NCBI RefSeq assembly: GCF_022869785.1
Contig: NZ_CP094997.1
Location: 5,947,001 to 6,011,000, forward strand
DNA: 64,000 nt
Reading direction: 5' to 3'
Origin: Dyadobacter chenwenxiniae
Lineage (GTDB): Bacteria > Bacteroidota > Bacteroidia > Cytophagales > Spirosomataceae
In this document: in pieces, positions 8,515-16,724 of the stretch
Numbering within the stretch: position 1 is the first letter of the stretch
Layout: each line of letters opens with the position of its first letter
Notes under the pieces: model-generated
What the model was told of the DNA's origin: nothing
The model's input: only the letters and a program-made list of their open reading frames with translations
The model's database searches: none
Translations under genes and position numbers: made by a program

Positions 8515-9903
8515 ATGGGTTTACTATTTGTAGATGAATGCCAAAGTATTAAAGAGGTAAAGGTTCAAACTAATGTAGAATTCGGAGATTACATTCCACA
8601 TTTTATATTAGGTTTACCTATTGATAATTCCAATGTGTTGTCCAAATATCAGATTCAGTTAGGAGAAGAAATTTTTGAAAAATTTCTGAATTCTGACAGC
8701 ACAAACTATACATTGATTAATGGGAAATCTGGAATGATACTTGCAGTTGCCCTTTATTTAAAGTCAATTCAGGATCAAGAAAAAAAATCTAAAATTCAAA
8801 CATTATTTGATAAAATTGAGAATGATAAATACATCATTCTATCAGATGTCTTGTACAATGATTTGGAGGAAGGAAGGGCTGGGATATTGCTTGCTCTATC
8901 CTATATATTAGTTTTAAAATTTGACAGAAGAATTAATTCTATTTTTTTATTATTGCTAGAATTGTTAATAAAAGACGCTCGATTTTACAAGAAAGGCGTA
9001 ACGTGGTTGAAATCTGATTTAAAAGAACCAGAATCATGCATATGGCAGGAATCGGAAGGAATTCGTTTATCCCTGTCGCATATTAATGGATTATTCGATC
9101 ATGAGTTTGTCCGCATTCTTATTGATAGTATTGTTGTGCCCTTTAAGTCTAAGAAAATATCTAGCAAAAGCACTTCAAACATGCGGTGGAAGGATATTTT
9201 AGAAAGATTGACGCATCAGCTTTATAATGAGAACAGTGAAAAAAAGATAGACATTGGTTTAAACAAAAAAGTGCAAGGGTTTCACGACATTATTGAAGCC
9301 AATTTCAAGGACGTTTTCTCATCGCTTCCTCCATTTGATCTCGGAGGAATTATTGCAGAAATTACTTCATCCTGTCATAGGTTAAATCAATACGAAATAT
9401 TCGGTGCATTAAAAACTGTAAGGCTCGACATGGATGCAAATTTATTCAGGCTCTTACAACGGAGAATGCGGCTAAGAGCTTGGCTCATAGATCGATCGAA
9501 TATTTTTAGTCACGCGCATGAACCTGATCCGAGATTTTATGCCTATGCCATCCAATTTAGTGAAATGGATAACCATAATTTTTTTGATATAAAGCTAGCC
9601 GTTAATCAAATCGATATTCATTATATAGTTTTGAAAAGCAATTGGCTATATGCAATGAAGTACAAGAAAATGAATACAATTGGTTGTTTTTCGGTTAGGC
9701 GATTTGATAAATATATATTTATTAATATGGATGTGCTAGATAGATTTGTTTCTCAACTACTAATATATCTTTTGAATAAAGAATGCAGCATAAATGAATT
9801 TAAACAAAGTGTTTTTAACAATAGAAGTTTATACTTTGACCACTACAATTTTAGGAATAGGATATTGCTACTCATCAAACAAGGTATTTTTATCCCAGGT
9901 TAA
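8515..9903 (+). CDS. possible degenerate LanC-like protein with RRE/PqqD-like C terminus
   Basis: 462 residues, no confident family. The first half has helical Gly-containing repeats (INGKSGMILAVALYL near residue 70 and DLEEGRAGILLALSYIL near 120, then IRLSLSHINGLFDHEF) in the style of the LanC alpha/alpha barrel. The canonical zinc motifs (WCxG and CHGxxG) are not seen; only an isolated CH occurs in SSCHRLN. The last 75 residues (FINMDVLDRFVSQLLIYLL...ECSINEF, ending ILLLIKQGIFIPG) have the pattern of a PqqD-like winged helix, the usual leader-binding RRE. AT content is higher than in neighbouring genes. It may be a precursor-binding partner for LanB rather than a cyclase. Start is the ATG 3 bp after the previous stop. 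Confidence 0.45.
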   Translation: MGLLFVDECQSIKEVKVQTNVEFGDYIPHFILGLPIDNSNVLSKYQIQLGEEIFEKFLNSDSTNYTLINGKSGMILAVALYLKSIQDQEKKSKIQTLFDKIENDKYIILSDVLYNDLEEGRAGILLALSYILVLKFDRRINSIFLLLLELLIKDARFYKKGVTWLKSDLKEPESCIWQESEGIRLSLSHINGLFDHEFVRILIDSIVVPFKSKKISSKSTSNMRWKDILERLTHQLYNENSEKKIDIGLNKKVQGFHDIIEANFKDVFSSLPPFDLGGIIAEITSSCHRLNQYEIFGALKTVRLDMDANLFRLLQRRMRLRAWLIDRSNIFSHAHEPDPRFYAYAIQFSEMDNHNFFDIKLAVNQIDIHYIVLKSNWLYAMKYKKMNTIGCFSVRRFDKYIFINMDVLDRFVSQLLIYLLNKECSINEFKQSVFNNRSLYFDHYNFRNRILLLIKQGIFIPG

Positions 9904-9947
9904 ATATTTCATTTTTTAACTATTATATTGCCTTGACAATATAATAA

Positions 9948-9986
9948 TACGTCGAATAATGAAGTAGTTTCGTCGAATAAATGTAT
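9948..9986 (+). promoter_or_regulatory. putative LytTR operator, site C
   Basis: Half-sites GTCGAATAA at 9951 and GTCGAATAA at 9972, 21 bp apart, in an AT-rich gap upstream of the three tandem precursors. The flanks differ more from sites A, B and D (TAC rather than TTG before the first GTC), but the two cores are identical to each other. The first, decayed, precursor starts about 110 nt downstream. Confidence 0.62.
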
Positions 9987-10097
9987 CATTTCATTTTGTT
10001 ACGTCTATTTTTATTTTTAAAAAATGTGAAGATTAATAATTTTAAGATGTTCAATAACAGATAGTTGTTTTATTTAAATTAACATGATAAAATGGCC

Positions 10098-10248
10098 ATG
10101 GTAAATTTAAAAAATACTAGAACGTATCAAAGACAAAAACCTTGAATAAATAGTCTCTGAAGAACTGAAAGAATTGGAAGGAGTCCCTATTAACTTTGGT
10201 TGCCCACCAATTAATAGTGGCTGTCATGTTCAAATAGCTTTCGTATGA
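10098..10248 (+). pseudogene. decayed copy of the NSGC-type precursor gene
   Basis: Compared with the two intact genes downstream, this copy starts ATGGTAAATTTAAA, then has lost one A in the poly-A run so the leader is out of frame, and it has an in-frame TAA in the middle of the leader. The Gly-Gly site reads Glu-Gly-Val. The core is still recognisable in the restored frame: INFGCPPINSGCHVQ, with the same CX6C spacing, ending at TGA 10246-10248. Confidence 0.75.
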
Positions 10249-10305
10249 TACTTACGCGGGGAGTGAGATTCAATATTTTATCTTAATTATTTTTCTTTAA
10301 ATAGA

Positions 10306-10464
10306 ATGCAAATGGCAGATTTAAAAATAATTTTACGAAAACTAAGAGATGGAGCAATCGAAAATTCTGAAGAGTTAAGTCCAGAAGAACCAGAAGGCGG
10401 TGGATTTAACTTTGGATGTTCACCTCCCAATAGTGGCTGCTATCCGAACAGCGGGTGTGTGTAG
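10306..10464 (+). CDS. RiPP precursor, Gly-Gly leader and three-Cys NSGC core (copy 1)
   Basis: A 52-codon gene. The leader starts MQMADLKIILRKLRD and ends EELSPEEPEGG; the predicted core is GFNFGCSPPNSGCYPNSGCV, with CX6C and CX5C spacing and NSGC twice. Met3 aligns with the start of copy 2, so initiation at 10312 is equally possible. Adjacent to a SPASM radical SAM enzyme, a 2OG oxygenase fusion and a C39 exporter, it is a likely substrate: the leader would be removed at Gly-Gly, Cys may be joined in thioether links and Pro or Asn may be hydroxylated. The chemistry is inferred. Confidence 0.82.
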   Translation: MQMADLKIILRKLRDGAIENSEELSPEEPEGGGFNFGCSPPNSGCYPNSGCV

Positions 10465-10548
10465 TACTTTTGTGATTCTAAAAAATTGTTAACAGTATAT
10501 ATCTCGATTTTACCTTTAATCAATTAGTTCACTTTAAACACAATTCAA

Positions 10549-10713
10549 ATGGCAGATTTAAAAAAAATTCTGAGTAAGTTAAAAGATGTAACAAACGAAA
10601 ATTCGGAAGAATTAACTCTAGAAGAGTTAGAAGAGCTAGAAGGTGGTCATAACGGTGTCTGTCCGAGCCCTAATAGTGGTTGTCCTACTAATAATAGTGG
10701 TTGTACGCCGTAA
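10549..10713 (+). CDS. RiPP precursor, Gly-Gly leader and three-Cys NSGC core (copy 2)
   Basis: A 54-codon gene. Leader MADLKKILSKLKDVTNENSE... ends EELEELEGG, a classic double-Gly leader. Core: HNGVCPSPNSGCPTNNSGCT plus a last Pro, with two CX6C intervals and NSGC twice. Leader and core are clearly paralogous to copy 1 and to the decayed copy at 10098, and the DNA before the start (CAATTCAAATGGCAGATTTA) is also shared. The repeated NSGC unit in three paralogues suggests selection on that motif as the modified unit. Confidence 0.85.
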   Translation: MADLKKILSKLKDVTNENSEELTLEELEELEGGHNGVCPSPNSGCPTNNSGCTP

Positions 10714-10731
10714 CTTTATGAGAGGTGTTTA

Positions 10732-10762
10732 GCTAGGGTGGGATGTAATTTCCTTCCCTAGC
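10732..10762 (+). terminator. hairpin between precursors and maturase operon (attenuator candidate)
   Basis: GCTAGGG (10732-10738) pairs with CCCTAGC (10756-10762), a 7-bp stem with a 17-nt loop that can be partly extended by GGGA/TTCC pairing. It lies 19 nt after the last precursor. No U tract follows, so it is more likely an attenuator or mRNA-stabilising 3' end that lets precursor mRNA exceed maturase mRNA than a complete terminator. Confidence 0.5.
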
Positions 10763-10846
10763 CAAATGCATCAGGTTTTGAGCACAATTTAGGAGAAAAT
10801 GTAGGAAAGATCCAGCGCAAAAGTTTAACCTAATAACGCAGGCCAT

Positions 10847-12220
10847 ATGGAATCAGGCAAAAATTATAAATTATCCCATTATACTGTTGTAACCGATACG
10901 CTGGAAAATGATCAGGGGACAATCAACAAACGGATGATGCTGGCAACCAGGACTGCCCGGGTGATGGTGATAAATAACAATTTGTACGATAAGTTACTGA
11001 GAGGTGCATGGGACGAGGTTCCCTCAGAAACCTTTTCGAAATTGCTGGATATGGAATCGGTCGTCCCGATTTCTGATAATGAATTGCAAACGGTGATCGG
11101 GCGAAACCAGTCCCAGATACATGATAGTCATACACTAAACCACGTGATACAACCTACTGCCATGTGTCAGCTGGGATGCGGCTATTGCGGGCAAAGCCAC
11201 ACAAAAAATTATCTTGACAAGAGTGCCGGTGACCGTATTTTAGAACGGATTGAAGGTAAGTTTGTTAATAAAGAATACAGACATGTATCTATTTCCTGGT
11301 TTGGCTCCGAACCGTTGGTTGGTCTTTCTCAGATTCGTGAATTGACACCAAAATTAAAAGAAATGGCAGCCAGACATGCCTGCACCTATTCGTCTCTAGT
11401 GGTAACAAATGGTTTAAGTCTAAAAGAACATATTTTTCTTGAACTCGTTAAAAAACACAATGTCACTAAAATAGAAGTGACGCTGGATGGCACGGCGGAA
11501 TACCATGATGCCCGGCGGCACACTAAAGCGGGGCTGAGCACTTTTGATTTGATCCTGAAAAATCTTTTGGTCATTTTCAATCGTCCAGACTTTAAAGAAT
11601 TAGGCTGCAGTATTTCGATCCGTTGCAACGTTGACGGGCGAAATGAGGCAGGTGTTGTACCTTTAATCAAACTGCTTGCATCGTATAATCTGCAAGATAA
11701 GATTGAATATTTCTATGTAGCACGCATCCATTCCTGGGGCAATGAAGCCCATTTGCTTTCGCACGAAAAAGAAGATTTTGCCAAGAAAGAAATTGACTGG
11801 ATACTTACCCAATATCAGCACGGATTCAGACCAGGATTACTCCCAGGATTGCACCCAGTCGTCTGTATATCCGTGACACCTGACTCGGAAGTCTTCGATG
11901 CCTTTGGGAATGTATTCGACTGTACGGAAACACCCTATGTGGACACCTACGCGGATACCGACTATGTCTTGGGAAATGTAAACAACGGCTTATCGACTAT
12001 TTCCAAATATCGTCCGTTGCTCAGTTTCAATGACGAAGTTGCCAACGGTGAGTATCCTTGCTCTACCTGTAAAATGTTACCAGTTTGTGGTGGGGGGTGT
12101 CCTAAATCATGGAGAGAAGGGCTCATTGCATGCCCTACTAGCAAATTTAACGTAAAGGACAAACTCGTGCTCTCCTATGCATTGCGTCAAGGAGGAGTTG
12201 AGGCTCTGGCCGATTTCTGA
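10847..12220 (+). CDS. radical SAM/SPASM peptide maturase
   Basis: 457 residues. The N-terminal 90 residues (HYTVV...MMLATRTARVMVINNNLYDKL...) have the look of the RRE-like domain often found in such maturases. The radical SAM core has CQLGCGYC, giving CX3CX2C at Cys107, Cys111 and Cys114. The C-terminal SPASM part has VFDCTETPYV, ADTDYVLGNV and CSTCKMLPVCGGGCPKSW, binding auxiliary Fe-S clusters. Such enzymes form thioether, C-C or epimerised residues on a leader-bound peptide. Placed directly after the NSGC precursors and first in a six-gene operon, it most likely modifies those Cys-containing cores; a Cys-to-alpha/beta/gamma thioether is the simplest guess. Confidence 0.88.
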   Translation: MESGKNYKLSHYTVVTDTLENDQGTINKRMMLATRTARVMVINNNLYDKLLRGAWDEVPSETFSKLLDMESVVPISDNELQTVIGRNQSQIHDSHTLNHVIQPTAMCQLGCGYCGQSHTKNYLDKSAGDRILERIEGKFVNKEYRHVSISWFGSEPLVGLSQIRELTPKLKEMAARHACTYSSLVVTNGLSLKEHIFLELVKKHNVTKIEVTLDGTAEYHDARRHTKAGLSTFDLILKNLLVIFNRPDFKELGCSISIRCNVDGRNEAGVVPLIKLLASYNLQDKIEYFYVARIHSWGNEAHLLSHEKEDFAKKEIDWILTQYQHGFRPGLLPGLHPVVCISVTPDSEVFDAFGNVFDCTETPYVDTYADTDYVLGNVNNGLSTISKYRPLLSFNDEVANGEYPCSTCKMLPVCGGGCPKSWREGLIACPTSKFNVKDKLVLSYALRQGGVEALADF

Positions 12221-12267
12221 AAGTGAGTAAATACAAATGAGTAACAAAGCTTAGCGCACTTTAGGTT

Positions 12268-13248
12268 ATGACCGAGAAACGAAACGGTAAAATGCAAGCA
12301 AAGGAGGCAGTTTCGCCGGAGATTTTTCAGGGAGGAGATTTTGGAGAGCTACTTAATAATCATGTTGAAAAAAAGATAGACCAGCATGAAAAAGAGTTAT
12401 TATCGGCTGTTGGAGCCGATTATGGAGAGGCACTTACGCTTGCGCGGAACAATGATCTGGATAAAGCAGAATGGTACATGAATAAAGCGCACCAGGAGCA
12501 AGAAAATTTTTCTCAGACCTCGCTTGTTTATCAGTTGCTTGATTTGCACGGATTACCTGTAAAAGCGTATTTTCATTACAAGAAAAAGGAGTATAAGCTT
12601 GCGGAACAATACCTCAGGGACTCCACCTCAAAAAGTGCTGACCTGGTAAAGGAGGGCTTTTATATGGTGGAGTGCCATCGAATACAACAGCTGCATAACC
12701 TAGCCAGAATGTATTTTAAACGGAACGAGTTAGAACACGGGGGACAGATGATCTCTGAAGCATTGTTATACATGACTCAAGAAATGATTCCTACCGTTGA
12801 TTCTAATTGGCACGTTGACTCGTTGAGACAATGCCCCATGTCACTTAGATGCGGAATGATACTACAACTGGCACTGGAAACTGCGGGTGAATTATTACCG
12901 CCAACTCTGCGACAACAGGAGCTGTACAAGTCTGCTTTTGGAAACTGGTCTGAACCATTACCTGGGTTAACGGATTGCGAACCCCTGAACCAATGGATTA
13001 AACTCAAAAATTTATACCTATTGGAGCATTCCGATGAAGCATTCGTGGAGTCCGCAATTGATTTTGCGTTGACTGCACCGGCTCAATTCGATATCCTGAA
13101 ACTGGTACTTATTGTCAACATGACAGACACATTACGTAAAACCTCGAACTATGATCCCGCAGTTTATAAGGATCTTTCCGCTTTTGGTCAGAAACTAAAA
13201 GTTTCCAGGCGATACAAGCTGGCATGTTTTACTTATATGCAACCATAA
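12268..13248 (+). CDS. helical-repeat (TPR-like) protein of the peptide operon
   Basis: 326 residues, all-helical, with TPR-like units (ALTLARNNDLDKAEWYMNKA near residues 52-71, YFHYKKKEYKLAEQYLRDS near 94-112, HNLARMYFKRNELEHGGQM near 146-164). No signal peptide, membrane segment or catalytic motif is seen. It is 47 bp after the maturase and 11 bp before the oxygenase fusion, so co-expressed with both. A scaffold that holds precursor and enzymes together, or a regulator, would fit, but the sequence does not show which. I do not recognise a named family. Confidence 0.6.
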   Translation: MTEKRNGKMQAKEAVSPEIFQGGDFGELLNNHVEKKIDQHEKELLSAVGADYGEALTLARNNDLDKAEWYMNKAHQEQENFSQTSLVYQLLDLHGLPVKAYFHYKKKEYKLAEQYLRDSTSKSADLVKEGFYMVECHRIQQLHNLARMYFKRNELEHGGQMISEALLYMTQEMIPTVDSNWHVDSLRQCPMSLRCGMILQLALETAGELLPPTLRQQELYKSAFGNWSEPLPGLTDCEPLNQWIKLKNLYLLEHSDEAFVESAIDFALTAPAQFDILKLVLIVNMTDTLRKTSNYDPAVYKDLSAFGQKLKVSRRYKLACFTYMQP

Positions 13249-13259
13249 AGTTTTGACCA

Positions 13260-14273
13260 ATGAAAATAGCATCTCAAACTCTTTCTGAATACTGCCCAAG
13301 CCTACTTTTACTTCATCAGTATGTTGAGATGTTAGGCATTACGGCCAACAGGACGCTGCTCCGAAAAGAGCTTATAGCCTGCCCGAACTACCCAAATATA
13401 TCACTGAGGGATATTATAAAATTCCTGGATATTGCAAATATTGCTTCGTCAACGATGCGGTTAACACCCGAAGTAATAGGTCACCTTGAACCACCATTTA
13501 TAGCGCAGGTTAAAGAAGAAAATGGTGCAAAATATCTCAACCTAGTAAAAAAAATGGCCGATAACCAGATTGTTCTGTACGCACCTAATCAGGGTGAGAC
13601 AATCGTTACCTATCTTGATTTTATCGACAAATGGACAGGCATTGTGCTGGTTGCAGGAGCCTCGGGAGATCTTCCAGAAATTCCGTCAAAACGTGATCCA
13701 GAACTACTCGCCATAGAAAAATATAAAAAGAAGAGCATTAAGCTCATTCCCGATTTTTTCTCGCGCAATGAATGTCTGGAAATTATTGATTACACTGAGT
13801 CAAGAAATGGATACTTCAAAAGTACGGTCACGGATAAAAACGGAGAAGTAAAAATAGACGGCTCAAGAACCAGCTACAGTATCAATTTATCCTCTCGCGA
13901 ATTGTCTCTTTATCCAGTCATAAGAGACAGAACAGCCGACATGCTGAAAGTGCGTAAGTCGCACATAGAAGGTCTTCAATGTGTCCGATACGCCTCGGGA
14001 CAGTGGTTTAACCCGCATTTGGATACCAATGATAAATTAAGGAGGAGACATACCCTTCTAGTTTATCTCAATGAAGACTTCAGCGGTGGTGAGACATACT
14101 TTCCTGAGCTGATGTTAAAAATTTCCCCCAGCACAGGTAAGGCCTTACATTTCATGAATGAAGATTCAAGGGGGAATATCCTGCCATTTTCGTTGCACGC
14201 AGGGTTACCCGTTCAGAATGGAGTAAAATATGCCTGCAATATTTGGGTTAAAAGCAGGCCTGCGACCCACTAA
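13260..14273 (+). CDS. fusion: degenerate C39 peptidase-like domain + 2OG-Fe(II) prolyl-hydroxylase-type oxygenase
   Basis: 337 residues in two parts. Residues 1-135 follow the layout of a C39 peptidase (SEYCPSLLLLHQYVEMLGI, LRDIIKFLDIANI, PFIAQVKEENGAKYLNLVKK, YLDFIDKWTGIVLV), but the His of the usual H(F/Y)xVL segment is replaced, so it should not cleave; degenerate C39 domains can still bind double-Gly leaders. Residues 155-335 are a P4H-type dioxygenase: VRYASGQWFNPHLDTND with His253 and Asp255, HTLLVYLNEDFSGGETYF, His313 in SLHAGLPV, and Lys323 for 2-oxoglutarate. The predicted role is hydroxylation of Pro or Asn in the Pro/Asn-rich NSGC cores, guided by the leader-binding domain. Confidence 0.78.
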   Translation: MKIASQTLSEYCPSLLLLHQYVEMLGITANRTLLRKELIACPNYPNISLRDIIKFLDIANIASSTMRLTPEVIGHLEPPFIAQVKEENGAKYLNLVKKMADNQIVLYAPNQGETIVTYLDFIDKWTGIVLVAGASGDLPEIPSKRDPELLAIEKYKKKSIKLIPDFFSRNECLEIIDYTESRNGYFKSTVTDKNGEVKIDGSRTSYSINLSSRELSLYPVIRDRTADMLKVRKSHIEGLQCVRYASGQWFNPHLDTNDKLRRRHTLLVYLNEDFSGGETYFPELMLKISPSTGKALHFMNEDSRGNILPFSLHAGLPVQNGVKYACNIWVKSRPATH

Positions 14274-14321
14274 CGTGATCGATAAAGAGTGAAACTAACG
14301 AGGCAAATACAACCAGTTTTT

Positions 14322-16712
14322 ATGAAAAACTTACTACTAGCAATTCTGTTACTCTGTTCATGGTGTGCTATGGGCCAAACGGGGACGATCAAGGGAAAAG
14401 CAATGCAGCAAGGCACGGTTAACGGAGTGCCTTTTGCAACGGTTACCTTGCTGTCTTCTGCTGACTCGGCGTTTGTGAAGGGTGACATTACGGATAGCAC
14501 TGGTCGTTTTGAGTTGCCCATTAGTGCTGTTGGGACATACATCCTGGAAATATCCTCGATTGAGTACCAAAAAGTATACCGTGGCCCGTTGGTTTTCGAT
14601 TCCGTAAACGTGGTTATGGATTTGGGTAATGTCTCCATGGTCACGGATCAAAAATTGCTGAATGAAGTGGTGATCAGAGGCGAAAAACCTGCCTTTGAAA
14701 GACGATTTGACAAAACGATCATTAATGTGAGTTCCAACAGCTTGTTCAAAACTTCTATTAATGCAATTGATGTCCTGAAAAGATCACCCGGCATAAGGGT
14801 CGGTGCAGGTGGCGGCATTACCCTACGCAACAATGTGAAACCTATGGTACTTATAGATGGAAAACCCGTTCCTATGAGCTCGGAGGAGCTTGCAAACTAT
14901 CTCAACAGCCTGATGCAGGACCAGATCGAATCCATTGAAATCATAGAAAATCCATCCGTAAGATATGACGGCGAATACAAAGGCGTAATTGATATCAAAC
15001 TAAAAAGGGACAAAAATCTGGGATGGAGCGGAAATGTTTCCGCATACGGAATTCGCAACTCATTCAACTCTGGCGGTGCCGGCGTCACTACAAACTATAA
15101 GGCAAAGAAAGTTAGCTTTTTTGGGACGTATTGGTATAATCGCAATCGTCAGCTTTATAAGAATTCGCTTACGCAATTTGTCGAGAACAATACCCAGCAG
15201 CTAAAATCATTTCTACGTAACCCAGGTGATAACCAAGCACATAGTTATCAGATCGGAACAGAGTATTCCATTGCCGCCAAGCAGACCATAGGTGTTCTAT
15301 ACAAGGGATTTAACAGCACCGCGAATAACCCCAATTCCACAACGACCCGACTTCTGAATACGTCTTCTCAGGAGGAATTAAGCTCGGTGCTTACAAAAAA
15401 TATTCAACTGCCCTCAAACCACAACCAATCGGTAAATGCCAGTTACCGGGGCGAATTTGGAAAGAAACGGCTCAGTATAGATGCCTCCTATGCAGATTAC
15501 AATTCATTGCAAAATCAAAATATAACCGATTTCATACAAGGTCAGGTGGCCACCAGGCTTAGGAGCAATGGCGATACACGCATTCAAATCAAAGCTGCAC
15601 AGCTCGACTACACTTTCCCCGTTGGCAAGGGTAAGGTGGACATCGGCTCAAAAATAGCCCATACATACAGCCACAATGATTTAAAATTCGACACCCTGTC
15701 AGCTGGTCAATGGATACTGGACAAAAGGAGAAGCAATGAGTTTAAATACGACGAGACCATCCTTGCGGGTTACCTTTCCTACTCTACGTCCCTGGGTAAA
15801 AAGGTGAATTTGCAATTAGGCCTTCGGGCAGAAAACACAAAAACAAATGGCAATTCCGTGAGAGACAATGAGGTTATTGCCCGGGAATATCTCAAAATGT
15901 TGCCTAACCTGAAACTGGGTTATCAAATTAATGATGATGCGCTATTGTCATTTGCCTATAGTCGAAGAATCCAGAGGCCGTCTTTTTATGACCTGAATCC
16001 TTTCAGGTGGTATGTGAATCCTTATATGTACACCGAAGGGAATCCTTTTCTGCGGCCAACCATCATCAACACGGCCAATATTGCTTATTCGTTCAAAGAA
16101 ATAAGCAGCACCATCAGCTATCGGAAAGATGTAAGCATTGTTTCGCAAATACCATATCTGGATACACTCACCAACATCACTTTGTATACACGCCAGAATT
16201 TGGGCAACTTGGAGAATTTTTCATGGGATATCAGTTATGCTGTCGGCCCCGCCAAATGGTGGAAAATGCAGCATTACCTGAGCGTCTACTACCTCAAACA
16301 AAATGTGCTTTATGAGCAAACCATTCACAAAATCAGGCAGGCTGCATTTTCTTTTCAAGGCAACAATGTGTTCACTTTACCAAAAAGCTTCACGTTCGAG
16401 GTTTCCTATGAGTATAATGGAAAATCAAAGGATCTGATATATAACATTGGGTCGTATTATCAGGTCAGTTTTGCTGTTCAGAAATCGTTTCTGAGTAACA
16501 ACCTCAATGCGCAGCTTGTAGTGAATGACATCTTTTTTACAGGTAACCCAAGAATCAGTGCGAATCTGGAAAACTTCCGATCTCGCATTTATCAGACCTA
16601 CGACAATAGGTCTGTAAAACTACAGCTCACTTATAAGTTCGGAAAATCTACTTTCAGGCGGAACGAAAAAAGAAGCAGCGGAGCCGACGAAGAAAACAGA
16701 GCAAGAAACTAG
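14322..16712 (+). CDS. outer-membrane beta-barrel TonB-receptor-like protein in the peptide operon
   Basis: 796 residues from the ATG at 14322, which gives a proper signal peptide (MKNLLLAILLLCSWCAMGQ); an in-frame upstream start at 14289 would spoil it. A carboxypeptidase-regulatory-like domain (GTIKGKAMQQG..VPFATVTLL) is followed by a plug region (AIDVLKRSPGIRVGAGGGI, VLIDGKPV) and a long outer-membrane barrel (LSFAYSRRIQRPSFYDLNPF, ending VKLQLTYKFGKS). It lies 48 bp after the oxygenase and 12 bp before the exporter, so it may be the outer-membrane exit, uptake or immunity partner for the peptide. The family usually imports ligands; export is only an inference. Confidence 0.82.
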   Translation: MKNLLLAILLLCSWCAMGQTGTIKGKAMQQGTVNGVPFATVTLLSSADSAFVKGDITDSTGRFELPISAVGTYILEISSIEYQKVYRGPLVFDSVNVVMDLGNVSMVTDQKLLNEVVIRGEKPAFERRFDKTIINVSSNSLFKTSINAIDVLKRSPGIRVGAGGGITLRNNVKPMVLIDGKPVPMSSEELANYLNSLMQDQIESIEIIENPSVRYDGEYKGVIDIKLKRDKNLGWSGNVSAYGIRNSFNSGGAGVTTNYKAKKVSFFGTYWYNRNRQLYKNSLTQFVENNTQQLKSFLRNPGDNQAHSYQIGTEYSIAAKQTIGVLYKGFNSTANNPNSTTTRLLNTSSQEELSSVLTKNIQLPSNHNQSVNASYRGEFGKKRLSIDASYADYNSLQNQNITDFIQGQVATRLRSNGDTRIQIKAAQLDYTFPVGKGKVDIGSKIAHTYSHNDLKFDTLSAGQWILDKRRSNEFKYDETILAGYLSYSTSLGKKVNLQLGLRAENTKTNGNSVRDNEVIAREYLKMLPNLKLGYQINDDALLSFAYSRRIQRPSFYDLNPFRWYVNPYMYTEGNPFLRPTIINTANIAYSFKEISSTISYRKDVSIVSQIPYLDTLTNITLYTRQNLGNLENFSWDISYAVGPAKWWKMQHYLSVYYLKQNVLYEQTIHKIRQAAFSFQGNNVFTLPKSFTFEVSYEYNGKSKDLIYNIGSYYQVSFAVQKSFLSNNLNAQLVVNDIFFTGNPRISANLENFRSRIYQTYDNRSVKLQLTYKFGKSTFRRNEKRSSGADEENRARN

Positions 16713-16724
16713 AATCAGTTAATT

